34,012 nucleotides of DNA from Acetobacteraceae bacterium (GTDB taxonomy: Bacteria; Pseudomonadota; Alphaproteobacteria; Acetobacterales; Acetobacteraceae), in assembly GCA_003164135.1 (NCBI GenBank), contig PLSD01000084.1:1-34012 (forward strand), written 5' to 3'. Of the stretch, positions 17,018-24,408 are shown piece by piece. The first letter of the stretch is position 1. Each line of letters opens with the position of its first letter. The position numbers were made by a program, and so were the translations under genes. The notes beneath the pieces are model-generated. The model did no database searches and was not told where the DNA came from. It was given only the letters and a program-made list of their open reading frames with translations.

Positions 17018-17332
17018 ATGGAGAAGCGGAAGCCGACCTACGACCTGGAGGCGTTCAAGGCGGCTTTTGTCGCGGACGACAAGCTAAACGCCACAGGTAC
17101 TGCCCTGCGTGGGGCGGCGGCTTTGGGGTTTGGCCGCGCCGAGATCGTGGCGACGCTCCAAAGCATGCGGCGGTCGCAGTTTTATAAGTCGATGACGGCC
17201 TATGCCGACCATCGGTTGTGGCAGGATGTTTACCATGTGCCCTCTGCGGTCGGCACGCTCTACGTCAAGTTCACGGCGGATGTCGTGACCGAATTTTTGT
17301 TGTTGTCATTCAAGGAGAAAGGCGATGACTAG
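17018..17332 (+). CDS. mqsR: MqsR-family mRNA interferase toxin
   Basis: A 104-residue protein matching MqsR in length and motifs: it opens MEKRKPTYDL and carries SQFYKSMTAYADHRLWQDVYH and a C-terminal LLLSFKEK, all characteristic of this toxin, which cleaves mRNA mainly at GCU in E. coli. Toxin precedes antitoxin, the unusual order known for mqsRA. No Shine-Dalgarno sequence lies ahead of the ATG and the -10 box is very close, so weak or leaderless translation is likely. It overlaps mqsA by eight bases. Confidence 0.9.
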   Translation: MEKRKPTYDLEAFKAAFVADDKLNATGTALRGAAALGFGRAEIVATLQSMRRSQFYKSMTAYADHRLWQDVYHVPSAVGTLYVKFTADVVTEFLLLSFKEKGDD

Positions 17333-17765
17333 CCCTGTTTGCCCCGAAACCGGGGTGCCGATGTACCGCGCGGTGCGGCCGATGACCCTCGCTTATAAGG
17401 GGGAAAGCCTGACGATTGATATGCCGGGCTGGTACTGTGACGCCTCTAACGAGAGCATCCACTCGGGGGAGGACATGAAGGTGTCTGACCGGGCGTTGAA
17501 CCTGCTCAAGGCAAGGGTGGAAAGCCTTTTGGAGCCCACCGACATCAAGCGCATCCGCAAGAAGCTGCGGCTTACCCAGGCGGTTGCTGGCGAGCTGATC
17601 GGCGGTGGGCCGCGAGCTTTTCAGAAATATGAGACCGGCGATTTACTGCCTAGCCGGGCCGTGAGTAGCGCCCTGCTTTTGCTCGATCGCGACCCCGCTG
17701 CCCTTTCGGCATTGTCTGCTCGACAGAAGAGAAAGACGAAAGAAACACACCATGCTGCGGCATGA
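17325..17765 (+). CDS. mqsA: MqsA-like antitoxin with a reduced zinc site
   Basis: A 146-residue protein with the MqsA layout: an N-terminal toxin-binding domain (about 1-65) and a C-terminal XRE-type DNA-binding domain (about 73-125, IRKKLRLTQAVAGELIGGGPRAF split over the recognition region, then QKYETGDLLPS). In E. coli MqsA two Cys-x-x-Cys pairs bind zinc. Here each pair keeps only its first cysteine: C6-P-E-T9 and C38-D-A-S41. The domain may fold without zinc or bind it with other ligands. The C-terminus has an extra 20-residue basic tail (RQKRKTKETHHAAA). It should neutralise MqsR and repress the operon through the palindrome upstream. Confidence 0.85.
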   Translation: MTSPVCPETGVPMYRAVRPMTLAYKGESLTIDMPGWYCDASNESIHSGEDMKVSDRALNLLKARVESLLEPTDIKRIRKKLRLTQAVAGELIGGGPRAFQKYETGDLLPSRAVSSALLLLDRDPAALSALSARQKRKTKETHHAAA

Positions 17766-17851
17766 TAAAGTTGTTTGCCAAGGCAGATTATCGCGCGACG
17801 GGGCTCGACGAGCGGCTTCAGCCTGTACAGCTTAGCGGAATAGAAAAGTAG
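17762..17851 (+). CDS. Possible 29-residue small ORF after mqsA
   Basis: A frame starting on an ATGA overlap with the mqsA stop and coding a 29-residue peptide (MIKLFAKADYRATGLDERLQ, then nine more). The overlap makes coupled translation possible, but I recognise no family and short frames of this size occur by chance. It could also be the remnant of a longer gene. Confidence 0.2.
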   Translation: MIKLFAKADYRATGLDERLQPVQLSGIEK

Positions 17852-17915
17852 CATAAGGCCGTTCTATCGCATGGGATATCCATATCGATACAACAATAGA
17901 TCAATCGGAGGCATG

Positions 17916-18140
17916 TTAATACCCTCGCCGGGTTAGATATTCTTCAATTGCTTCGTCCAGCATCGTCTGTTTGTTCATGCGTTCTTTGAAACCCATGATG
18001 CGCAGTCGTTCATTGTTACGAGTTGTGATTCTTACGGTTATGGTATCGCGCCCCTCCTTGGCCGGAACGCTATTGTCGTGCACTGGCACGGTGACTTCCG
18101 GTAGCGTTTCCACTTTCGCGGCCTCACCCTTGGCGGGCAT
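17916..18140 (-). CDS. Ribbon-helix-helix DNA-binding protein (partition- or antitoxin-like)
   Basis: A 74-residue protein. The first 25 residues are flexible, then GRDTITVRITTRNNERLRIMGF gives the beta strand and first helix, and KQTMLDEAIEEYL the second helix of an RHH fold, as in small plasmid partition or CopG-like proteins. ATG 18140 is chosen as native start. The frame runs on upstream to 18266 only because the terminal repeat of the miniature element, four bases away, happens to be open. The native promoter, and any parA-like gene before it, appear to have been displaced by the element. Function (partition, copy control or antitoxin) is not resolved. Confidence 0.6.
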   Translation of the reverse strand: MPAKGEAAKVETLPEVTVPVHDNSVPAKEGRDTITVRITTRNNERLRIMGFKERMNKQTMLDEAIEEYLTRRGY

Positions 18141-18144
18141 GATG

Positions 18145-18431
18145 GGGTTCGTCCCGGCAAAGGTACGTATCGCGACATAGGATTTTAGAGAATGCACTGA
18201 AATATCTACAAAATCATGAATTTTACTCCCCCCAGAACGCCGAGATTCAGAGCCGCGCCGTTCCAAAACAAATTGGCACGAGGTTTACGAAATTTTGATT
18301 TTAAGACGGCTCATGAAGCGCATTTTAGCTTCAAAACCGGCCTGAAAAGGCATGTTGCTCATTCCCTCGTTTGCGAAACACCCCTCCGGTAAATCCTATG
18401 TCGCGATACGTACCTTTGCCGGGATGAACCC
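18145..18431. mobile_element. 287-bp miniature inverted-repeat element, Tn3-like (TIME-type)
   Basis: Both ends carry a 41-bp inverted repeat (18145-18185 and 18391-18431) with one mismatch (G/A at position 7), tip GGG, pointing inward in the standard way. No transposase gene fits in the interior, so it would depend on a transposase supplied elsewhere. Length and long repeats agree with Tn3-derived miniature elements (known as TIMEs, about 250 bp). The five bases on each side (TGATG left, TCACC right) do not match, so no target duplication is seen; the element probably marks a recombination or deletion junction. It separates the RHH gene from a cut MFS gene. Confidence 0.7.
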
Positions 18432-18432
18432 T
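18302..18432. repeat. 131-bp repeat, copy 2 (right part of the miniature element)
   Basis: Identical base for base to 23-153. It comprises 89 bp of element interior plus the 41-bp right terminal repeat and one flanking T that both copies share. The identity shows recent common origin of the two element ends and gives a direct repeat for homologous recombination that could excise or duplicate the 18-kb segment between them. Confidence 0.85.
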
Positions 18433-18733
18433 CACCTCCACCGGCTCCATCTCGGGATCACTTATCATGGCCACCATCCCATCCGAATCGGTGCCGCCAG
18501 GGCTCAGGGGCGCGGCCATCGGACTCGTGGGCATAGGTGGAGAGATCGGTGGCTCGCTCTGCGGCCCCGTTTTGGGTGGCGCGCTCGCCCAGCATTTTGG
18601 GTTGTTCGCGCCGATGGTGCTATCCTTCGCTGGCATAGGCGCCGTGTTCCTGCTTGGCCTTGTCATAAGGGAAACCCGCAACACCATCCCAAGCTGGCGT
18701 AACGTTACGGCACCGGCCTCCCCAAATTTTTGA
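18432..18733 (+). pseudogene. C-terminal fragment of an MFS transporter
   Basis: About 100 codons of a major facilitator transporter: an open frame begins directly at the element edge and reads through PSESVPPGLRGAAIGLVG, GGSLCGPVLGGALAQHFG and a final membrane segment VLSFAGIGAVFLLGLVIRETR. These correspond to the last two or three transmembrane helices. The first ten or so helices are missing, cut off exactly where the miniature element ends, so it is not functional. The lost gene may have encoded uptake of the aromatic substrate of the neighbouring cassette. Confidence 0.75.
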
Positions 18734-18745
18734 CCCGTTCAGTTG

Positions 18746-18773
18746 TACTCCCCCCGTTTTTATGGGTGGAGTA
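18746..18773. terminator. Hairpin beyond the hydroquinone operon
   Basis: TACTCCCCCC and GGGTGGAGTA form a 10-bp stem with one mismatch around an 8-base T-rich loop. It lies between the MFS fragment and the 3' end of the leftward operon. There is no strong T run on either side, so termination is only possible. Confidence 0.35.
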
Positions 18774-18900
18774 GCTGTAGAATTTACGCGGCACGTTTCA
18801 GCCTATAAGTACACACAGTGCAAAAAACCAAACCGCCTAGCTCTTTGTTTTAGCGGGCAACTTTATTCAGTCACTCGATTCCGTTTGGCTGAATGTTACC

Positions 18901-19314
18901 TTAAGCGGCAACGACGAGATCTCCCTCCAAACGGATTGCAACCTGGGTGAGCTGGGATCCGGCGCAAGGCCCCTCAACACAAGCACCGTCGGAAAACCGG
19001 AACACTGCGGAATGGTAGGCGCACATCAACAGGCCCTTGCCGGCCATGATGAAATGTGCCGGCCGGGAATTGAGCGGAATTTGAAAATGCGGGCAACGGT
19101 TCAGATAGGCGGTCACACGCTCGCCCTCGCGCAGAACGAGGACGGAAGCAGATGCGCCGGCGTGGTATTCCTGCGCACCGGGATCATCCATCTGGCCGAT
19201 ACGGCACAGTGCGGTGCCAGGCGCTACCGGAATGGCGCTCATCGCGGTATGAAATTCGCAGCGGGGCAGCCCTGAGAGGGCCGCCCCTGCACGTGCAGCA
19301 TGGGCGAGCTGCAC
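18901..19314 (-). CDS. Small Rieske [2Fe-2S] ferredoxin paired with hydroquinone dioxygenase
   Basis: A 137-residue protein with a single Rieske domain (about 30-137). Cluster ligands are C74 and H76 in NRCPHF and C98 and H101 in MCAYH, with 21 residues between H76 and C98, longer than the 15-17 usual in Rieske ferredoxins. It is clearly homologous to the Rieske protein at 33252-33635 (shared CPHxxxPLNxR, FRxxDGACxxGxCxG). The GTG start 19314 is two bases after the stop of the dioxygenase large subunit, so the two are coupled; ATG 19242 is an alternative. No ferredoxin reductase is nearby. A role in reducing or repairing the dioxygenase iron is a hypothesis. Confidence 0.8.
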   Translation of the reverse strand: MQLAHAARAGAALSGLPRCEFHTAMSAIPVAPGTALCRIGQMDDPGAQEYHAGASASVLVLREGERVTAYLNRCPHFQIPLNSRPAHFIMAGKGLLMCAYHSAVFRFSDGACVEGPCAGSQLTQVAIRLEGDLVVAA

Positions 19315-19315
19315 C

Positions 19316-20308
19316 TCAAAACGCTACCGGATAGGGCGGAATGGCGCCAGTGTTGTGCAGCTCCACCACCTTCGGATTGGCATTTTCCCACACCAGCAAC
19401 ATGGCCCGTTTAGCGGCGAATCCTTGGTGGCGGATGTCGGCCGGCATCGAGGCGATGTCGCCTGGCTTCATGATCACCTTGGCTCTCGGGCGTCCAGTCG
19501 TCTTGTCCTCAATTTCCCAATTGATGGCGTCCGAGAGTTGAAGGAACCATTCAACTCGGTCATTGCCATGCTTGATCGGCAATATGTATTCCTCCGTCGT
19601 GGGGCAAAACAAATTAGTTTTGACTACCGAACTGATAGAGGGATTCCAGGTCACGTCAGACCGGGAAAGGTAGGCGAAGAGATTGATGGCGAAGACTCGG
19701 CCTTCATAACCCGGCGCGGCGTGGATCTCAGGCGCTTCCTGCGGTACGTCCGCGAAGGCGGGGTTCACGGGGTAGCCGCGATCATCGCTGCGCAGCGGGG
19801 CGTCGCCTGGAAGGCCGACCATGCGCTTACATGTTTCACGGTCGCGCCCGATGGCGGCGGCATTGTCGCCGTTTTTGCGGCCCATCCAGGCGATCCCCGT
19901 CTCGCGGGGGGCGGCGAAGGGGTCGAAGCCCTCATTGGTCCAGTCTGCGAGAATCGCCTTAAAGACCGCCATGATTTCCGGCGTTTCGTAGGTCTCGGTA
20001 AGATTGAGACCCTGGCTCGTATAAGTCTCGTTGAAGCTGCCGGCGAACATCTCCACTTTACCATAGAGATTATTGGTGCCGAACACGTGATCGAAATTAA
20101 CCTGATAGTAGAAAAAGCCCCAGGCGACATCGCGCATCATAGCGCGCAGAAACGCATCGGCCGAGATATAATGGGTCATCCGCCCGTTTTTTGTGGGCCA
20201 TTCGATGTAAACGAAATACTCGTCACGATGAAATGTAAAACTGCCGAGTTTGAACGATTTATAGCCTATTTCGTTGCTGATAGGCTCATATATAGCTGAA
20301 TTTGACAT
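19316..20308 (-). CDS. pnpD: Hydroquinone 1,2-dioxygenase, large subunit
   Basis: A 330-residue protein of the size of the PnpD/HapD large subunit. The enzyme is a two-subunit Fe(II) dioxygenase that opens hydroquinone to 4-hydroxymuconic semialdehyde in 4-nitrophenol and 4-hydroxyacetophenone degradation. The iron-binding pattern is intact: H247-x-N249-x3-E253 in IKHGNDRVEW and H294 in MPADIRHQGF. The spacing between these residues equals that recalled for PnpD (His256, Asn258, Glu262, His303). GGAG lies nine bases before the ATG. The small-subunit gene is 66 bp upstream and a Rieske gene follows at two bases. The next enzyme, a semialdehyde dehydrogenase, is not in the window. Confidence 0.87.
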   Translation of the reverse strand: MSNSAIYEPISNEIGYKSFKLGSFTFHRDEYFVYIEWPTKNGRMTHYISADAFLRAMMRDVAWGFFYYQVNFDHVFGTNNLYGKVEMFAGSFNETYTSQGLNLTETYETPEIMAVFKAILADWTNEGFDPFAAPRETGIAWMGRKNGDNAAAIGRDRETCKRMVGLPGDAPLRSDDRGYPVNPAFADVPQEAPEIHAAPGYEGRVFAINLFAYLSRSDVTWNPSISSVVKTNLFCPTTEEYILPIKHGNDRVEWFLQLSDAINWEIEDKTTGRPRAKVIMKPGDIASMPADIRHQGFAAKRAMLLVWENANPKVVELHNTGAIPPYPVAF

Positions 20309-20374
20309 AGAATGATCTCCGGCTGTGACGTCGTGATAATGATACCGTGAGTTAGGGTGAGCGTGTTGCTTGCC

Positions 20375-20872
20375 TCACGAGTAGCAGATGTCTTTCCAAC
20401 GATAGACTGTATTTTCGCCTTCAAGCGCCTGCTGCAATAATACGGAGGCCCGGTGCGCCCTGAACTGATACGCCGCATTGGCCGGCAGTAGCGCCTGGTG
20501 GCCGCGCTTGAGCACAACATAGCCCATCACCGGACCGGACGGCGCATCCGCGAGGACGACGTTCCCCTCCTTCTCCGGGGCCACCCGCTGGGCCGGATCG
20601 AGATCGACGAAATGCACCTCGACCTCGCCATCCATAGCCAGGGCGAACTCATCATGGGCGCAGGTATACCAAGGAGATACTCCTTCGGCCCGGATCGTCT
20701 CGATCAGATTCTCAAGATTCTTAGCAACAGCGATTTTCTCCCAGGGTGCCGATTTCTGCGCGACTTCAAACACATTTGAGAATGTGTAGTGCATGGGTTT
20801 GTCATCGATGATTTCGATATGTCCTTTCTCGTAATCGCTAAGCGATCCGAATGCCGTCCTGAATTCCATCAT
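20375..20872 (-). CDS. pnpC: Hydroquinone 1,2-dioxygenase, small subunit
   Basis: A 165-residue cupin-like protein matching the PnpC/HapC small subunit in length and in motifs HYTFSNVFEVA, ENLIETIRAEGVSPWYT and HDEFALAMDGEVEVH. It forms a heterotetramer with the large subunit encoded next. The order small then large is the one found in pnpCD and hap[13 protein letters not shown] site precedes the ATG; a second ATG follows at once (20869). A 14-bp hairpin lies between the monooxygenase gene upstream and this gene and may lower or regulate its expression. Confidence 0.87.
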   Translation of the reverse strand: MMEFRTAFGSLSDYEKGHIEIIDDKPMHYTFSNVFEVAQKSAPWEKIAVAKNLENLIETIRAEGVSPWYTCAHDEFALAMDGEVEVHFVDLDPAQRVAPEKEGNVVLADAPSGPVMGYVVLKRGHQALLPANAAYQFRAHRASVLLQQALEGENTVYRWKDICYS

Positions 20873-20945
20873 GTGGATTTTCCTTCCCTTTGAATATTAA
20901 AGTCTGGTTTTACCTTGAGCAGCGCCGCATGGATTGCGCGGTGCG

Positions 20946-20984
20946 TGTCCAGTTCAGCAAGCGCGGCGCGTGCTGAACTGGACA
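20946..20984. terminator. 14-bp perfect hairpin between monooxygenase and dioxygenase genes
   Basis: TGTCCAGTTCAGCA and TGCTGAACTGGACA form a 14-bp perfect stem around an 11-base GC-rich loop. It starts five bases after the stop of the monooxygenase gene and lies inside the presumed leftward operon. With no T run it is more likely an attenuator, an mRNA-stability or a processing element than a full terminator. Confidence 0.6.
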
Positions 20985-20988
20985 ATAT

Positions 20989-22209
20989 TCAAAACGGTGT
21001 GAGCGGCGGCAACCCGAAGTGTAGCCTCGCCGCATTCACGGCGGTGCGGGACCGCTGCAGGACGAAATGGGTTTTCTGCACCGCCGCGTCACGGTAGGTG
21101 CGCGCCAGCGTGGAGTCCTGGCTGCCGATGCTTGTGCCCGCCGTGCTGAAGATGATCTCCAACGCATCCCAGGCCAGCTTGCAGGCCTCCTGTCCGCAGA
21201 CAAATAGCCGGCGGTCGGTCTCGTCGCTGAACGTTCCGCCACTAATCGGGTCCAAAACGCAGGCTTCCAGATATTGCTCCGTGACTCTCAGCAAGAGCGC
21301 CTCGGCAGCGTCAATTTTGCCCTGCGCATCGCCAAAATATTGCTGGAATTCATGGCTTTCATAGAGCGGAATTCTGGGCGGAAAACGCATGAGCTTGCTG
21401 CGGCAGATGTCTTCGTACAGATCAAGCGCGCCGCGCGCCGTCCCGACGATGACCGAACCAAGCTCGATCAGAAAATATGAGCCTTTCGAACCGTTATACA
21501 TGGGATTGGCGTGAACCGCGCCTGAACGGTCAGCCCGCCACATGGACATCGGCGCCGTGCGATACGATGGCACAACGACATTTTTAATCACGACCCTGCG
21601 TGATCCCGTCCCCTGCATGCCCGTCATGTGCCAATTATCGACGATGTGATAATCCTTGCGATCGACAAGGATCAGCCGGGCGGTCATGCGGCCATCCGCC
21701 TCGGGGATGAGTCCGCCAACCATTATATGGGTCGATACGTCGCATCCGGAGGCATAATCCCAGTTTCCGCTAACGCGAAATCCATCTCCTTCACGCTTGA
21801 CGGGGACCGGAGCGCCGACCGAAGGGCAGCGATAGTCGCCATCTTGGCCATAGACTTCTTGCTGAGCGCGCAGATCGAAGTCCGCCAGCATCACGGGATG
21901 GCCGGACAGCAGCGCAAGCACCCAAGCGCTCGACGGGCAGCCGCGCGCTATTTCCATAATCATGCGGACATAGGTGGTCAGGGGGAATTCATAACCGCCG
22001 AAGCTGTGCGGCTGCAGAACTCGATAGAATCCAGCTTTGAGAAAATCGTCATTGGTTGGTTCGAGCAACCGCCCTGCCGCCTCGGTCTCGGCCTGGCGGG
22101 CGCGCAAGGTTGGAATCATGTCCCGAGCCCGCCGGACTATTTCATTAGGCTCCAGACCTAACTCCGGGGGGGGGAGCGTTTGGGTGGGGCGTAGCTGAGA
22201 TAAGGGCAT
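20989..22209 (-). CDS. Acyl-CoA-dehydrogenase-fold flavin monooxygenase (oxygenase component)
   Basis: A 406-residue protein of the group D flavin monooxygenases (relatives: HsaA, C2 component of 4-hydroxyphenylacetate hydroxylase). These use reduced flavin supplied by a separate reductase to hydroxylate phenols. Visible are the N-terminal helical domain (GFYRVLQPHSFGGYEFPL, RMIMEIARGCPSSAW), the middle beta domain (WDYASGCDVSTHIMVGG; MTGMQGTGSRRVVIKNVVVP) and the C-terminal helical domain (DAALQKT-type end, FSTAGTSIGSQDS). GAGGA precedes the ATG. It is the first gene of the hydroquinone operon, so it may produce hydroquinone or a near precursor. A paralogue is encoded divergently at 22878. 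No reductase gene is seen. Confidence 0.85.
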   Translation of the reverse strand: MPLSQLRPTQTLPPPELGLEPNEIVRRARDMIPTLRARQAETEAAGRLLEPTNDDFLKAGFYRVLQPHSFGGYEFPLTTYVRMIMEIARGCPSSAWVLALLSGHPVMLADFDLRAQQEVYGQDGDYRCPSVGAPVPVKREGDGFRVSGNWDYASGCDVSTHIMVGGLIPEADGRMTARLILVDRKDYHIVDNWHMTGMQGTGSRRVVIKNVVVPSYRTAPMSMWRADRSGAVHANPMYNGSKGSYFLIELGSVIVGTARGALDLYEDICRSKLMRFPPRIPLYESHEFQQYFGDAQGKIDAAEALLLRVTEQYLEACVLDPISGGTFSDETDRRLFVCGQEACKLAWDALEIIFSTAGTSIGSQDSTLARTYRDAAVQKTHFVLQRSRTAVNAARLHFGLPPLTPF

Positions 22210-22877
22210 AATATTCCTCTTTCATTATTATCGTTCTTCAGTCTTCGTTATGCATTATGCATTCTACTAGATGTATTCTTCTCGCTTGACCACGATTGCG
22301 TATATCGAGCTGTCCTCATACATGCTTAATCTGGCTGACCAACGGCAATCAATCCCTGCATGCCGTCCGAAGGGTGTATACAGTGTTCGGTATGCTGTAC
22401 CGCCGCAACGCTGTTTGGCATCATCGCAATGAAACTCATTCGCATTGGGCGGGGTTTTACTGTACTATTCGTGCCGCATCCAAATGATGCCGGACTTGAG
22501 CATCGCCGCCTCATCAGGAGCCCGCTCACGCCAAGGTCAATGTCAGCAAGCCGGCGCATGACCTGAGAGTCATACAGCACAACTCCTCCAAAAATGCTGA
22601 CTCACGCGTCATCGTTCCAAAATATAAGAAAGGTGGTTACAGAAACTAGCGGACGTATCAGAAGAACTTTTCCAATCTTCGCGACCAGACTCTATATAAA
22701 TGAGACAAAAATACACTAGCCTATTCAGAGAATCCTTACGGAAAATTGCGAATAATAATCATTCCACCTCAATGTTTGTACGTACGGCGGACGCAACTCT
22801 GGCGAATGTTGTCTCATCTGTATTGTCATGTGCGTATTTGTTCACGGCATCTCAAAACTCACAAAGGAGGAAACGCT
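22210..22877. other. 668-bp divergent intergenic region between two monooxygenase genes
   Basis: No gene is convincing here; an 84-codon minus frame (22326-22580) has no family signature. Two ATGCAT palindromes lie at 22250-22255 and 22257-22262, close to the leftward operon, and TATATAA near 22692 could be a -10 box for the rightward gene. The length suggests a control region for both operons or remains of a lost regulator. Confidence 0.45.
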
Positions 22878-24146
22878 GTGGGAATTTTCAATCAATCCAC
22901 ACATGATCAGAAAGCCTATCTGCCGCAACCCGAACCCGGGTTGACCCCAGAGGAAATCATTCAACGCGCTGCTAATCTTCGGCCCTTGCTGCTCGAAGAA
23001 CAGGCGGTGACCGAAGAGCGCGGCGCTTGCTCGCCCGAGATGCATGAGCGTTTTCGTCGTGCGGGCTTTTACCGAATTCTCCAGCCCAAGAAGTATGGCG
23101 GCTATGAATTCGACTTGACCGTGTTCTCCCGCGTGATCATGGAGATCGCGCGCGGGTGCCCGGGTACGGCGTGGGGGTTGTCGCTCGCTGCCGGGCACGC
23201 CCTCAACGTCGCGGCCATTTTCCCTGAAGCGGCCCAGGATCTCATCTTTGGTGAAGACGGCGATTTTTTCGCGCCGATGCGCGCCGTCCCGACCGGCACA
23301 GCGACCAAAACCGATGATGGTTGGATCATCGACGGGGTCTGGGATTACTGCTCCGGATCGACCTATAGCAATTGGGCGCTTGTCGGTGTTCGCATCATCG
23401 ACGGCTCTCCCTCCGCACAGCCGAAGATCGGCACGGTGGTCATTCCGCGCGCGCAGTGGGAGTTGGTTGACAATTGGCGCGGTTACATCGGCATGAAGGC
23501 CAGTGGATCGAACAGCATTCGTATCGAAAAGGCGCTTATCCCCAAGCTGTTCCTGGTTGAGCAAAACCTTTTCACGCTTGATGTCGCAGGCGGTACCGTC
23601 GGCTATCATCTACACGGTAATCCCATGTATTCCGGGCGCTTGTTCGGATTCTTCCAGACAGAGATTTCGTCTATTCTGGTTGGCACGGGATTCGCGGCGC
23701 TCGACGAATTCGAACGCATTGTCAAGGCGAAGTCCGCGGTTCCGGGCCTGCCGGTCATTGGTGCGGGTACGCAGGATCTCGTCCGGCCCTACGGTATCGC
23801 CATCGGCCTCCTGGAGGGCGCGCGAAATGCAGTCCTTGGCGGCGCTCAGTCTTATCTAAACTATTGCGCGGCGGGCGTGAAGGATCCATCCCTTTACACG
23901 GATCTTGATGACATGCGTATTCAGGCCGGGATGCAGCACGCTGCGCAATGGGCGGGCCAGGCAATCGACCTGCTGTTCTCCTCCGTCGGCACCTCCGCCG
24001 CGGCAAAAGACTCCACGCGTATGCAACGCTATCTTCGTGATATCTCCATGGCGCGCACCAATCCTGGTTTGGCTGTCGAACGATTGGCAGTCCAAATTGC
24101 CGACCGGCTGATTAAAGAGCGTCTGGTCCCAGAGGCAGTCAACTGA
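22878..24146 (+). CDS. Second acyl-CoA-dehydrogenase-fold flavin monooxygenase (oxygenase component)
   Basis: A 422-residue paralogue of the monooxygenase at 20989-22209, alike along its length (GFYRILQPKKYGGYEFDL, RVIMEIARGCPGTAW, GMKASGSNSIRIEKALIP, FSSVGTSAAAKDS). GTG 22878 is the start because AAAGGAGG lies eight bases before it; the frame is open further upstream to 22746 but without a binding site. It should hydroxylate a phenolic or related ring using reduced flavin from an unseen reductase. Having two diverged oxygenases suggests two successive hydroxylations or two substrates. A 12-bp hairpin follows the gene. Confidence 0.85.
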   Translation: MGIFNQSTHDQKAYLPQPEPGLTPEEIIQRAANLRPLLLEEQAVTEERGACSPEMHERFRRAGFYRILQPKKYGGYEFDLTVFSRVIMEIARGCPGTAWGLSLAAGHALNVAAIFPEAAQDLIFGEDGDFFAPMRAVPTGTATKTDDGWIIDGVWDYCSGSTYSNWALVGVRIIDGSPSAQPKIGTVVIPRAQWELVDNWRGYIGMKASGSNSIRIEKALIPKLFLVEQNLFTLDVAGGTVGYHLHGNPMYSGRLFGFFQTEISSILVGTGFAALDEFERIVKAKSAVPGLPVIGAGTQDLVRPYGIAIGLLEGARNAVLGGAQSYLNYCAAGVKDPSLYTDLDDMRIQAGMQHAAQWAGQAIDLLFSSVGTSAAAKDSTRMQRYLRDISMARTNPGLAVERLAVQIADRLIKERLVPEAVN

Positions 24147-24175
24147 TCGGCGAAATCATAACACCATGTAAGACA

Positions 24176-24207
24176 ATCCGCTCGCACCATTTTATGTGCG
24201 AGCGGAT
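24176..24207. terminator. Hairpin terminator after the second monooxygenase gene
   Basis: ATCCGCTCGCAC and GTGCGAGCGGAT form a perfect 12-bp stem around the loop CATTTTAT, 30 bp after the stop codon. No T run follows, so termination may be partial or need Rho. Confidence 0.55.
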
Positions 24208-24342
24208 CGCCTCCAAACAGCAGTCTCGCATAGACGTGAATGAGACGAGACTTCATCTTCATGCCGCAGGAGAACACAGAGTGTGACGAATTCTGCAAGC
24301 GATTAATCGAGAGCGCGATGAACCGTTGGAACCATCTCGCCC

Positions 24343-24358
24343 TAATATCAGGATATTA
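24343..24358. promoter_or_regulatory. Palindrome upstream of the VOC gene
   Basis: TAATATC-AG-GATATTA is a perfect 7-bp dyad 50 bp ahead of the VOC start codon, in AT-rich DNA. It suits an operator for a regulator of the VOC/hydroxylase operon; which regulator is unknown. Confidence 0.4.
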
Positions 24359-24408
24359 AGAACGTAACCCGACGGCGATCAACGCGCCGCAGCTTCGGAG
24401 GAGGCATA

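Noticed and set aside
18762-18950. 62-codon plus-strand frame after the MFS fragment
   Set aside because: No family motif or ribosome binding site, and it runs into the antisense of the Rieske gene.
19355-20299. 314-codon plus-strand frame
   Set aside because: It is the complement of the hydroquinone dioxygenase large subunit gene, whose metal ligands are intact.
22326-22580. 84-codon minus-strand frame in the large divergent gap
   Set aside because: A GGAGGAG stands almost on the GTG start, and the protein shows no family motif; evidence is too thin for a gene.
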